In this document: positions 34,458-43,187 of the stretch, in pieces | How the letters are laid out: each line of letters begins with the position of its first letter | Position numbering within the stretch: the first letter of the stretch is position 1 | Source of the DNA: Planctomycetota bacterium | Lineage (GTDB): Bacteria > Planctomycetota > Phycisphaerae > UBA1845 > PWPN01 | Length of the DNA: 64,000 bases | NCBI GenBank assembly: GCA_022711465.1 | Contig: JAKLEZ010000001.1 | Location: 248,001 to 312,000, forward strand | Direction of reading: 5' to 3' | The notes under the pieces: model-generated | What the model was told of the DNA's origin: nothing | The model's database searches: none | The model's input: the letters and a program-made list of their open reading frames with translations, nothing else | Program-made: the position numbers and the translations under genes

Positions 34458-37400
34458 ATGGACCCACATTCACACTCGACCTCGGGACGGCTGCGGATTC
34501 ACGTTGGCCGATCGCTGTCAACCGTGATGACCTTGGCCATGATATGGCATGGAATTGCGCTCTTGCCCGGGGCCAGGGGCGAGACGTCCGGCACGGTGCG
34601 GGCGATGCGTTTCAGGGCCAAGTCGCCGGCGGAAGCGAAGACGTGGCAGCAAGCCGCGAGGCAGAAGCTGTTCGCCTTGATGATGGGTGGTCGCAAGCCG
34701 CCGGCGGTGCCGCTGGATGCCAAGGTGATGCGCCGGATCGAGAAGCCGGAGGACGGCTACGTCCTGGAGGAGATGACGCTGCAGTCCCTGCCCGACCGCC
34801 GGGCCCACGTCTGGCTGGCGCGACCCATGCAGCCCAAGGGCAAGGTCGGGGCGGTCGTTGCGATCAACGGGCACGGCGGCAGCGGGGCCCAGGTGGTTCA
34901 GGGTTCGGGGCCCTACTGGTACGGTCGGGTGCTGATCGAGATGGGTTACGTCGTGATCGCTCCGGACGTTGGGCAGCATGAACTGCAGCATGACAACTGG
35001 GTGCTGATGGGGGAACGGACGTGGGACGCATTGCGCTGCATTGACTACCTGGTGACGATGCCGGAGGTGGACGCGGAGCGCATTGCGGTGGCTGGGCTCT
35101 CGCTTGGCGGCGAAACGACGATGTATGTGGCCGCGCTCGACGAGCGGGTCAAGATTGCCTGCTGCAGTGGGTGGCTGACCACGGTGGCCAACATGAAGAA
35201 CGGGCACTGTCCGTGCTACAACTTCCCCGGCCTCGAGGAGAGCTTCGATTTCTCCGACATCTACGCCTGCATTGCGCCCCGAGCCCTGGTCTGCGAGTTG
35301 GGTGAGCAAGAGCGGGCACCGGGCGGTTTTCCCGTCGCAATCGGCCGTCAGGCGTTGGAGGAGGTCCGTGGTGCCTACCGTGTGTTCGATGCCGAACCGA
35401 GTGTGACGCTGACGGTCCACTCCGGGCCGCACGTTTTCAACGGCCGGGACTTCTTCCCCAAGCTTCGGGCGGCGCTGGGAGTCGTCCGCGAGATCCCGCC
35501 GGTGGACAAGGCGGCCGTGGCCTGGGCGCGGTTTCTTGAAGCCCCGGAGCAGCTCGATGACCAGCCGTACTTTTGGCTGGGCACGACCAGTTTGCGGTTG
35601 GTTTTCGACGTCAAGCCGCGGCCGGGTGATGCGTTGGAGCTGAGCTGGGGCGGGAAAGGCGATTGGCGTGAAGCGGTGATTCTGGTCAATGGCAAGCGGG
35701 TGCAGGTTCAGGACGGCGGCCACTGGGGATTCCGGTGGATTCGCGTGCCCGTACCGGCCGGCGTGCAAGGCGAGCGATACGAGATCGAGTTTGCCCGGGG
35801 GCAGCAGCGGCCGGCCTTCCTGAGTGAAGTGCGGCTCACCGCGGCCGACGCGGACTCGAGCCGGCCGGATCTCAGGCAGACGAAACACAAGGCCAGGTTG
35901 GCGCTGACGCCTCCGAGCCCCGCGGCGCAGGCCACGGAAGCATTTCCGGACATGCGCAAGGTGTGGGATCGAGAACTGCCCGCGACAACTGTCCTGCCCG
36001 GGGACGAAGGGCGTCGGCGGCTTCTTCGACAGGCGGACAAGAACGGCCGGTTGGCCAACGAAGCGCTGTACCGCTCTCGGCGGTATATCGACGGCTGGCT
36101 CGCCCACGCCGATCCCGGCACCGGACTCATTCCGAGGAACCTGACCCAGAGCAGGTTCTGGAACGGCCGCGACTGCGGGGCGGACAACTACCCGTTCATG
36201 GTGTTGACCGCATCGATCACCGATCGGCCGTTGATGGAGGGTCGGCTGCTGGACATGCTCCGCACCGAGACGCGGCTGACCTGCCGGGTGGATCGGCTTC
36301 CGGACGACTATGATTTCGCGAAGAAGGGATGGCGGCGTGAGCAGCTCGATCTTGATGCTCTTGTCTTCGACGGGGCGGAGTATGTGAAGGACGGTCTGCT
36401 TTTCACTGCCGAATGGCTGGGGCCGAGCCCGTGGTCGGAACGCATGATCGGGATCACTGATGACATCTGGAAGAATGCCGTGGTCGATACGCCGTATGGC
36501 AGAATACCGACACTCAACCTGGAAGTCTGCGGCGATCTGCTGCAAGCCAACTCGCGGTTGTACTGGTTCACCGGCGATCGCGAGTATCTCGACTGGGCCA
36601 TCCGGCTCGGCGACTACTTTCTGCTGGGCACGAATCATCCGGCGCGCGATTTCAAACAGCTTCGCCTGTTCGATCATGGCTGCGAGATCGTGAATGGTCT
36701 GACCGAGCTGTACGTCGCGGTCGCCCATGCTTTTCCTGAGAAGAAGGGAGCTTACGAGAAGTCTTTGCACGAGCTGTTCGACTGCATTCTCGAGAAGGGT
36801 CGCAATGACGATGGACTGCTCTACACCTGGTTCAACCCCAAGACGGGTGAGCACGGCAAGGAGCTGTGCGATACCTGGGGTTACAATTACGACGGTTTCT
36901 ACACCGTGTACCTGATCGACAAGACGGAGGCCTATCGTGAGGCGGTCCGCAAGGTCCTGGGCAATCTCAAGGGCAAGTACGTGGGGGCCTGCTGGGGTGA
37001 CACCAGCGCCGACGGTTTTGCCGACTCGATCGAGGGGGCCATCAGCCTTCTCAACCGCGAGCCGGTCGATTCCGCAGCCGACTGGGCGGACAGCCAGACG
37101 CGGATGATGTGGGCGTTCCAGAAGCCGGACGGGGTCATCGAAGGCTGGCACGGCGACGGCAACTCGGCGCGGACTTCACTCATGTACGCGCTGTGGAAGA
37201 CCCAGGGAGTCACGGTGCAGCCGTGGCGAGCGGACGTCCGATTTGGAGCGGTTCGCGATGGGGAGGCGCTGTTGGTCAGCCTTACCGCCGACAAGGCCTG
37301 GGAGGGCCGGGTAGTCTTCGATCGGCCGCGGCACAAACTGAACATGCATCTGCCGCTTGACTACCCGCGCATCAACCAGTTTCCGGAGTGGTTTACCGTG

Positions 37401-37538
37401 TCGGCGGAGGTGTCCTACCGGGTGAGTCTGGAGGAAGGGAAGTCGCAGGCGGTCAAGGGAGCCGAGCTGGCCGCGGGTCTCCCCATGGCGCTCAAGCCGG
37501 GTGAGATGCGATTCATCGAAGTTCGGGCGGGGCAATAG
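34458..37538 (+). CDS. Secreted esterase (alpha/beta hydrolase) fused to an alpha/alpha-barrel domain
   Basis: This 1026-residue protein has an N-terminal signal region (TVMTLAMIWHGIALLPGARG). Residues of about 60-350 form an alpha/beta hydrolase: VGAVVAINGHGGSG, VIAPDVGQHE, the nucleophile elbow GLSLGG near residue 215 (Ser), and the histidine in GPHVFNG near 324, in the style of acetyl xylan esterase or dienelactone hydrolase families. A short beta-sandwich (about 370-460) follows, then a helical domain of about 550 residues (ALYRSRRYIDGWLAHADPGTGLIP..., NSRLYWFTGDREYLDWAIRLGDYFL, FDHGCEIVNGL) resembling (alpha/alpha)6 or 7 glycosidase/lyase barrels. It probably deacylates and then cleaves an acylated polysaccharide. 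The barrel family is not identified. Start is weakly supported. Confidence 0.75.
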   Translation: MDPHSHSTSGRLRIHVGRSLSTVMTLAMIWHGIALLPGARGETSGTVRAMRFRAKSPAEAKTWQQAARQKLFALMMGGRKPPAVPLDAKVMRRIEKPEDGYVLEEMTLQSLPDRRAHVWLARPMQPKGKVGAVVAINGHGGSGAQVVQGSGPYWYGRVLIEMGYVVIAPDVGQHELQHDNWVLMGERTWDALRCIDYLVTMPEVDAERIAVAGLSLGGETTMYVAALDERVKIACCSGWLTTVANMKNGHCPCYNFPGLEESFDFSDIYACIAPRALVCELGEQERAPGGFPVAIGRQALEEVRGAYRVFDAEPSVTLTVHSGPHVFNGRDFFPKLRAALGVVREIPPVDKAAVAWARFLEAPEQLDDQPYFWLGTTSLRLVFDVKPRPGDALELSWGGKGDWREAVILVNGKRVQVQDGGHWGFRWIRVPVPAGVQGERYEIEFARGQQRPAFLSEVRLTAADADSSRPDLRQTKHKARLALTPPSPAAQATEAFPDMRKVWDRELPATTVLPGDEGRRRLLRQADKNGRLANEALYRSRRYIDGWLAHADPGTGLIPRNLTQSRFWNGRDCGADNYPFMVLTASITDRPLMEGRLLDMLRTETRLTCRVDRLPDDYDFAKKGWRREQLDLDALVFDGAEYVKDGLLFTAEWLGPSPWSERMIGITDDIWKNAVVDTPYGRIPTLNLEVCGDLLQANSRLYWFTGDREYLDWAIRLGDYFLLGTNHPARDFKQLRLFDHGCEIVNGLTELYVAVAHAFPEKKGAYEKSLHELFDCILEKGRNDDGLLYTWFNPKTGEHGKELCDTWGYNYDGFYTVYLIDKTEAYREAVRKVLGNLKGKYVGACWGDTSADGFADSIEGAISLLNREPVDSAADWADSQTRMMWAFQKPDGVIEGWHGDGNSARTSLMYALWKTQGVTVQPWRADVRFGAVRDGEALLVSLTADKAWEGRVVFDRPRHKLNMHLPLDYPRINQFPEWFTVSAEVSYRVSLEEGKSQAVKGAELAAGLPMALKPGEMRFIEVRAGQ

Positions 37539-37559
37539 GGCGGCGATCGACGTCCGCCC
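37538..37559 (+). terminator. Short hairpin between convergent genes
   Basis: GGGCGG at 37538-37543 pairs with CCGCCC at 37554-37559 with a 10-base loop. The left arm begins on the final base of the esterase stop codon and the right arm lies 7 bp from the stop of the convergent gene, so it may serve both. There is no T-run. Confidence 0.4.
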
Positions 37560-37565
37560 AGCCGG

Positions 37566-39320
37566 TCACTCCTGGGTGTTCGCGCTGGCCGGCTGCGAGG
37601 TTGCCCCCTGGGCCCGGACGGTGACGGAGTACAAAGCCAGACCCAGTTCTCGGCCGTCCTGCGAACCAGGTTGAACCTCTACCGGCCGCCACTTCTTGAC
37701 CTTGAGCGTGAGGGTGACGCGATCCTGCGTGCCGGTCGGGATCGTGGCCTTGACGATGCCTTGGTACGGCTTGTCGGGCAGCGTTGCCAGGCGTATCTGG
37801 CCCAGATACAGGCCATTCTGGGGATCGACGGCGTGGGGGGGCAGGTTGACGTCCAATTCGATCTCGCTTGGCTTACCGGGCAATACCGGAAGGCGGAGTT
37901 GCGTATTGCCGGAGGTCCAGCGCATGGTGTGCTCGTCTGGGTGAGGCATGTGTTCGCGGCCATGGGCGCGGCTGATGAACGGCTGGTCCCCCACCGAACC
38001 GACATCGACGCGGTAGCACGATCGGAGGGCGTCGGTGAACAGGGTCGCCTGGTCGGCTTCGTTGGCGACGAGTTGGGTCCGTGCGCCGGCCTGGTTGGTC
38101 ACGGCCAGACCGTTGACCGCCTGGTTGCCCATGATGATCGCGGATCGGACCTTTGGCCCGACGAGGACGTGGGTCTCGCCCTCGCGGAAGGTGTTGGCCT
38201 CGATGATTGCCCGCCCGGCATCGATCTGGATGGCGGGCGAACCCGTGCCGCCGACGTCCCAGTCGCAGTAGTGGGTCCCGATCGAGGTGAACTGGGTCTG
38301 GCGGCTGCGAGACCAGACGCAGCGGTCGATCGGTCCCCAGAATGAGGAGTTCATCAAGCTCACCTTACTGTCAAGCGACTTTTCGGCGATTTCGATGCCC
38401 ACCGAGTCGTTGCTGCCCCACCGGCCGACGAGTTCGGCGTTGGTGATGAGCAAGCCGGGGTACTGGCAGCCCTCGACGAGGATCGCCCGCCGGCAGGAAT
38501 CGGCCCCGATGCCCAGGAAGTTGCCGTTGCACGAGCCGGCCTTGGTCGTTGAGAACTTGTAGCCGACGCCGTAGCCGAAGCAGAACGTGTTGGTCACGTA
38601 CTGCCAATCAGTGCGGGCGAACTCGAAGGCGACGGCGTTGACGTTGACCCACTTCGAGTAGGGGTCGTTGGGGTTGTAGTTTGTGCCGAAGGGCCAGAAG
38701 TGGACGTTCTCGACCCGGCCGATGTCGTAGCAATTGTCAACGTACAGGCCGCGGAAATCCGGGTAGCCGTGCACGTTGCGGATGAGGAACCGTGCCGCGC
38801 CGTCGAAGTGGATGGCCTCATAGGGGTTGACGATCATGCAGTCGAGGACGGCCAGGTTGTCGCCGCTTCTGGCGCTGATGGCGGGGGGATACGGTACCGG
38901 GGGGACTTCGGTGATCTTGCGTTCGGGATAGGCGATCACGAGTCCTGCGAGGGTGGCGGTTCGGCCGGCCAAGGTGATGAACGGCGGGTTCTCGGGCCTA
39001 GCGCGTCCGGCGTAGGCCAGCAGAACGGAGCCCTGGTAGCGGCCCTGGGCATCGCGGGCATCGGCCGGCGCGGTGCGGGAGATTCCCTGGAGGGTGACCA
39101 GGCCGGGGACCTTGAGTGTGCCGTTGATGCGATACTGCCCGGCGGGTACGTTGACGATGCCACCGCCGGCGGCGGCCGTTTTGTCCAAGGCCTGCTGGAA
39201 CGCGGTCGTGCAGTCGGTCTTGCCGTCGCCCAGCGCCCCGGTCTCGAGCACGCTGAGATCGGCGCGGGTCAAGCCAGCGCAAACCAGGATGCAGCATCCC
39301 ATGCGGAAGAATGTCGCCAT
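37566..39320 (-). CDS. Secreted right-handed beta-helix protein (pectate lyase superfamily)
   Basis: This 584-residue protein has a signal peptide (FFRMGCCILVCAGLTRA). After it comes the Pectate_lyase_3-type start, LETGALGDGKTDCTTAFQQALDKTAAAGGGIVNVPAGQYRINGTLKVPG. Successive coil-like strands follow (ISARSGDNLAVLDCMIVNPYEAIHF, VDNCYDIGRVENVHF, GCQYPGLLITNAEL). A C-terminal region of about 150 residues looks like a beta domain. Members bind or cut pectin, chondroitin or other acidic polysaccharides, but the catalytic residues are not conserved enough to tell by eye. The ATG at 39320 has AAGGAG eight bases upstream. It lies 118 bp downstream of the propeller gene, same strand. Confidence 0.82.
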   Translation of the reverse strand: MATFFRMGCCILVCAGLTRADLSVLETGALGDGKTDCTTAFQQALDKTAAAGGGIVNVPAGQYRINGTLKVPGLVTLQGISRTAPADARDAQGRYQGSVLLAYAGRARPENPPFITLAGRTATLAGLVIAYPERKITEVPPVPYPPAISARSGDNLAVLDCMIVNPYEAIHFDGAARFLIRNVHGYPDFRGLYVDNCYDIGRVENVHFWPFGTNYNPNDPYSKWVNVNAVAFEFARTDWQYVTNTFCFGYGVGYKFSTTKAGSCNGNFLGIGADSCRRAILVEGCQYPGLLITNAELVGRWGSNDSVGIEIAEKSLDSKVSLMNSSFWGPIDRCVWSRSRQTQFTSIGTHYCDWDVGGTGSPAIQIDAGRAIIEANTFREGETHVLVGPKVRSAIIMGNQAVNGLAVTNQAGARTQLVANEADQATLFTDALRSCYRVDVGSVGDQPFISRAHGREHMPHPDEHTMRWTSGNTQLRLPVLPGKPSEIELDVNLPPHAVDPQNGLYLGQIRLATLPDKPYQGIVKATIPTGTQDRVTLTLKVKKWRPVEVQPGSQDGRELGLALYSVTVRAQGATSQPASANTQE

Positions 39321-39438
39321 GAGTTGGCTCCTTGCGTTGGAATGGTCAGCAGGATGGCAAGTCGACACTGCGTCGACGCCGATCCGCAACCTGAAGATGC
39401 ATGTCCGGTCCGGGCATTGCGACGCCGCCCGGCGCCGA

Positions 39439-40662
39439 TCACTCGAGTGTCCAGAGCGCGATCGAGGCCCGGTCTCGCACGAAGACGCGGTCTCCCGAGA
39501 TGATCGGGAAGGCATACGTTTCCGCATCGGCCACGGTGTATCTAGCGATCTCGGTGTACTCCTTGCCATCCGGCTTGTAGACGACCAAGACCGGCTTGGT
39601 CGGGAGGGTCAGGAGCACGGAACCCGCATCGACGATAGTCGCGAAAGGCGAGCATCGGGTCTCGAAGGTCCACTTCGCCGCGCCGGTCTTGGAGTCCATG
39701 CAGAACAGATGACCACGGTCGGACACGCCGAACAGCAAGCCGTCCTTGAGGACCGGGGTGTTGTAGCAGGTTCCCAGCTTCTCGTTGTACCAGAGCTGCC
39801 TCACAGCAAAGCCATCTCCCTGCCTCTCGATGCGCGCCGCCCGGGTACCGGTGCCCTGGCCGGTGTAGAACACGGTCTGGTCGTCGACGACGGGGGTAGC
39901 GGAATGCCAGTAGCCCTCCTTGCGCTCGGTGCCGACGTCCCAGAGCAGCCGGCCGTCTGCCACCCCCAAGCCGATGAGTCTTTTCTCCGTCTGGACGACG
40001 ACCTGTTTCGTTCCTCCGGCGGTAATCAGCACCGGGGACGAATACGAGGGGCCTTCGCCGGACCACTTCCACCTGGTTTCGCCGCCGGCCAAATCCAGGG
40101 CCGCGACGACTCCCTTGTTTTCTCCGCCGAGATGCACGATGCACATGCGGTCGACGATCAAGGGCGACATGGCGGTGAAGAACAGCGGGACTTCCTTGGG
40201 ATCGTGCTTTCGCCAGATTTCCTTGCCGGTCTCGGCATTCAGGCATGACAGCACTCCCCCGACGCCGAGGAAGACGATCTTGCCGTCGGCGACGGCCGGT
40301 GAGCTGCGCGGCCCGGGGAACGGATTGGCCGGGCCGGTTACCGGCTGGGCTGCGTATCGGTACGCCCATTTCTCCGTTCCGTCGGCGGGATTGAGGCACA
40401 GCAGCACTTCTTCGTCGCCCTGTCGGGCGAGGACGTACAGCCAGTCGCCGACCAGCGTCGGACTTGCCTCTCCCTGTCCCACCTTGACCCGCCATTTGAG
40501 GATCAGTTCGTTTGGCCAAGTTTTCGGGGGTTTGAATCCTGTGACCTTGGCGTCGCGGCCGGGCCCGCGCCACTGTGGCCAGTCCTGGGCGACCCCGTGC
40601 CCGGTGGCCAGCAGAGCGAAGCCGCCCGACGCGGCGACGATGAACGGTACTGGGCTTCTCAC
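39439..40662 (-). CDS. PQQ-type beta-propeller (outer membrane BamB-like) secreted protein
   Basis: This 407-residue protein starts at a GTG with AGAGGAG at good spacing, giving a signal peptide VRSPVPFIVAASGGFALLATGHGVAQ. The mature part is a beta-propeller of PQQ-like repeats, each with a GD/AW..A.DG.EKW-type ending: DWPQWRGPGRDAKV, LNPADGTEKWAYRY, LNAETGKEIWRKH, LDLAGGETRWKW, MDSKTGAAKWTFET. The opening WPQWRGP is the hallmark of planctomycete PQQ-repeat proteins, whose function is mostly unassigned. It shares orientation with the beta-helix gene and may be in its operon. Confidence 0.9.
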   Translation of the reverse strand: MRSPVPFIVAASGGFALLATGHGVAQDWPQWRGPGRDAKVTGFKPPKTWPNELILKWRVKVGQGEASPTLVGDWLYVLARQGDEEVLLCLNPADGTEKWAYRYAAQPVTGPANPFPGPRSSPAVADGKIVFLGVGGVLSCLNAETGKEIWRKHDPKEVPLFFTAMSPLIVDRMCIVHLGGENKGVVAALDLAGGETRWKWSGEGPSYSSPVLITAGGTKQVVVQTEKRLIGLGVADGRLLWDVGTERKEGYWHSATPVVDDQTVFYTGQGTGTRAARIERQGDGFAVRQLWYNEKLGTCYNTPVLKDGLLFGVSDRGHLFCMDSKTGAAKWTFETRCSPFATIVDAGSVLLTLPTKPVLVVYKPDGKEYTEIARYTVADAETYAFPIISGDRVFVRDRASIALWTLE

Positions 40663-40931
40663 GATGACTCCTCTTGGCAATTCGCAGGCGGTCCGCCTTC
40701 GGCGATGAGGGCGGTACCCAATGCCGGTTTCGGCCCAGGATATGTATTCCTGCCACTTCTGACCAGCCCCCGCACTTCGGTTCGACACTGATGCGGATTC
40801 TCCTCCACGAGGCACCATGCCCGGGCGAACAGACCCTGGGCGCAGGACGACGCGGGCCATTCGTCCTGCGGCACGTTCCTTCCTGCACCCACTGGATAAC
40901 CGTCCGCCAAGACCGTATCCTGTGCGGCACG

Positions 40932-41840
40932 ATGAAGCAGGATACCTTCACCATCGCCGTGGTTCAGCACGCCTGTGCCGACGACCGGGGAACGAACATC
41001 GCCCGGGCGACGCAAGGGATTCGCGATGCCGCTCTGCAGGGAGCCGGGATCGTGTGTTTGCAGGAGCTTTTCGGCTCGACCTACTTCTGCAAGAAGGAGG
41101 ACGCGGACCGGTTTGCCCTGGCCGAGCCCGTACCCGGCCCGACGGTTGAAGCCCTGCAGCCCGTTGCCCGCGAACTGGGTGTTGTGGTCATTGTTCCCCT
41201 CTTCGAGCGGCGTGCACCGGGAGTCTACCACAACTCCGCCGCCGTCGTGGATGCGGACGGCTCGCTGATGGGCACGTACCGCAAGATGCACATTCCGGAC
41301 GACCCGCTGTACTACGAGAAGTACTACTTCGCGCCGGGGGACGGGACCGGCCCGGGGTGCGGCTTTCGGGTTTTCGAGACCCGCCACGCGCGGATCGGGG
41401 TATTGATCTGCTGGGACCAGTGGTACCCTGAGGCGGCCCGGATCACCGCGCTCCTCGGTGCCGAAGTGCTGTTCTATCCCACGGCCATTGGCTGGCACCC
41501 GAAGGAGAAAGCCCCGTATGGCCAGGAACAGGTTACCGCGTGGCGAGCCATTCAGCGAAGCCACGCGATTGCCAATGGGGTGTACGTTGCCGCGGCCAAC
41601 CGGATCGGGCACGAGAGCGAGCCGGGGACGGACGGCATCGAGTTCTTCGGCCAGTCGTTCATCTGCGGTCCCTTTGGGCAGTTGCTGGCCGAGGCTCCGA
41701 GCGACCGCCCAGCGGTCCTGACCGCCGAATGCAGCCGCTCGAAGATGGAGAGCGTTCGGCGGAACTGGCCTTTCCTCCGCGACCGTCGGGTTGATGCGTA
41801 CGCTCCGATCGTGGAGCGTTACCTGGGTGACCGGCCATGA
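40932..41840 (+). CDS. aguB: N-carbamoylputrescine amidase
   Basis: This 302-residue cytosolic carbon-nitrogen hydrolase has its catalytic triad visible: Glu45 in CLQELFGS, Lys118 in TYRKMHIPDDP, and the Cys160 nucleophile in GVLICWDQWYPEAAR. The CWDQWYPE form and the TYRKMHIPDDPLYYEKYYF stretch are characteristic of AguB, which hydrolyses N-carbamoylputrescine to putrescine, CO2 and ammonia. The gene overlaps aguA by four bases, and the pair converts agmatine to putrescine. The ATG at 40932 was chosen because the homologous start (TIAVVQHAC) follows. No clear Shine-Dalgarno site was seen. Confidence 0.95.
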   Translation: MKQDTFTIAVVQHACADDRGTNIARATQGIRDAALQGAGIVCLQELFGSTYFCKKEDADRFALAEPVPGPTVEALQPVARELGVVVIVPLFERRAPGVYHNSAAVVDADGSLMGTYRKMHIPDDPLYYEKYYFAPGDGTGPGCGFRVFETRHARIGVLICWDQWYPEAARITALLGAEVLFYPTAIGWHPKEKAPYGQEQVTAWRAIQRSHAIANGVYVAAANRIGHESEPGTDGIEFFGQSFICGPFGQLLAEAPSDRPAVLTAECSRSKMESVRRNWPFLRDRRVDAYAPIVERYLGDRP

Positions 41841-42913
41841 CGGGTGCCGCGATGAGGGGAATCCCCCCCTGCCGCATGCCGGCCGAATGGGAACCACACG
41901 ATGCGACCTGGATCGCCTGGCCGCACCACGAGCCTGACTGGCCGGGCAAGTTCGAACCGATCCACTGGGTGTATGCGGAGATCGTCCGCGTACTGAGCGG
42001 TTCCGAGCGGGTTGAGATTCTCTGCCACGATGAGGCGACCCGCGTGAAGGCGGCCGGCTTTCTCGAGCAGAACGGCGTCGGCGCCACCCGATACCGCCTG
42101 CACAAGGTTGCGAACGACCGGTCCTGGCTTCGCGATTCCGCTCCCACCGCGGTGCACACCACGGGTGGTGAGATCGTCTGGATCCAATGGCGATTCAACG
42201 CCTGGGCCAAGTATGACAATTACCGACTTGACGAAGGTGTTCCGCGGTTCATTGCCGAGGCCACCGGCCTCGAGCGGGTGGAGGCCTTGCGGCCCGACAA
42301 CGGTCTGCCCTTCGTCCTGGAGGGCGGCGGCATTGATACGGACGGCGGAGGGACGCTGCTGGTGACGGAAGAGTGCTTTCTGTCGGAGCAGCAGTGCCGC
42401 AATCCAGGCCTTAGCCGCGAGGGCTACGAGGAGGCATTCGCCCGGTACCTGGGCATTCGGAAGACCGTGTGGCTGGGTCGGGGTTGCGTGGGTGACGACA
42501 CGCACGGGCACATCGACGATCTGGCCCGTTTCGTCGCCCCGGCGACGGTGGTGCTGGCTTACGAAGACAACGTGAGTGATGGCAACCATGAGATGAGTGT
42601 GGACAACCTGGAGCGACTGAAGCGGGCGACTGACGCCGCCGGCCGGTCGCTGACGGTGGTGACGATCCCGATGCCGGAGCCGGTGTTGTTCGGCGGCGAA
42701 CGGCTTCCGGCGAGCTACGCCAACTTCTACATTGCCAACAGTGTGGTTGTTGTGCCGACGTTCAACGACCCGAACGACCGGGTGGTTCTGGCCACCCTAG
42801 CCGGTCTGTTCCCCAACCGACGGGTGGTGGGCATCCACTGCCGGGATCTGATTCTCGGGCTGGGCACGCTTCACTGTCTCAGCCAGCAGCAACCGGCCGC
42901 CCTGGGCCGCTGA
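41837..42913 (+). CDS. aguA: Agmatine deiminase
   Basis: This 358-residue enzyme hydrolyses agmatine to N-carbamoylputrescine and ammonia. Family signatures: RMPAEWEPHDATWIAWPHH at the N-terminus, NDRSWLRDSAPT, LEGGGIDTDGGGTLLVTEECFL, DDTHGHIDDLARF, and the terminal motif GLGTLHCLSQQQP with the nucleophile at Cys347. The length fits the PPADPorph/agmatine deiminase group. Its ATGA start overlaps aguB's stop, so expression is coupled. Together the genes provide an arginine-decarboxylase-dependent route to putrescine; a decarboxylase is not in the window. Confidence 0.96.
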   Translation: MTGAAMRGIPPCRMPAEWEPHDATWIAWPHHEPDWPGKFEPIHWVYAEIVRVLSGSERVEILCHDEATRVKAAGFLEQNGVGATRYRLHKVANDRSWLRDSAPTAVHTTGGEIVWIQWRFNAWAKYDNYRLDEGVPRFIAEATGLERVEALRPDNGLPFVLEGGGIDTDGGGTLLVTEECFLSEQQCRNPGLSREGYEEAFARYLGIRKTVWLGRGCVGDDTHGHIDDLARFVAPATVVLAYEDNVSDGNHEMSVDNLERLKRATDAAGRSLTVVTIPMPEPVLFGGERLPASYANFYIANSVVVVPTFNDPNDRVVLATLAGLFPNRRVVGIHCRDLILGLGTLHCLSQQQPAALGR

Positions 42914-42960
42914 CCATCAGGTCAGCCGTTAGGCCGCAGCGATTCGGGCGGGGGAGGAGG

Positions 42961-43060
42961 CCAGGATTTCGAAGCGCCAAACGAACCCAACGGTCGAGGC
43001 GCAGTCGCGTCAAGGGTGCGGGTTTCCGTGGAGAGAACACAACGGGTGTTCCGGTCGGAT
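42961..43060 (+). repeat. Second copy of the intergenic repeat modules
   Basis: 42974-42992 (GCGCCAAACGAACCCAACG) differs in one base from 14482-14500, and 43026-43054 matches 14594-14622 at 23 of 29 positions, in the same order. The spacing differs: about 34 bases here against 93 there. The region lies between the convergent aguA and S51 peptidase genes. Confidence 0.6.
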
Positions 43061-43187
43061 CGTCGCAGATGCCGAGAGCTGCGCCCGCGAACAGGATGGT
43101 CCTGGGCAGCAGAGTCGGGGGTGGGCAGGCGGCGTGCCCGGCGGCCTGCCATTGCCGCATTCCGTGGTCTGGTTGGGGGATCATTGG

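Noticed and set aside
34518..37151. 877-codon open frame on the minus strand opposite the esterase fusion
   Set aside because: It is the antisense shadow of a gene with strong GC third-position bias; its translation is low-complexity and has no motifs, whereas the plus-strand frame has a hydrolase motif and signal peptide.
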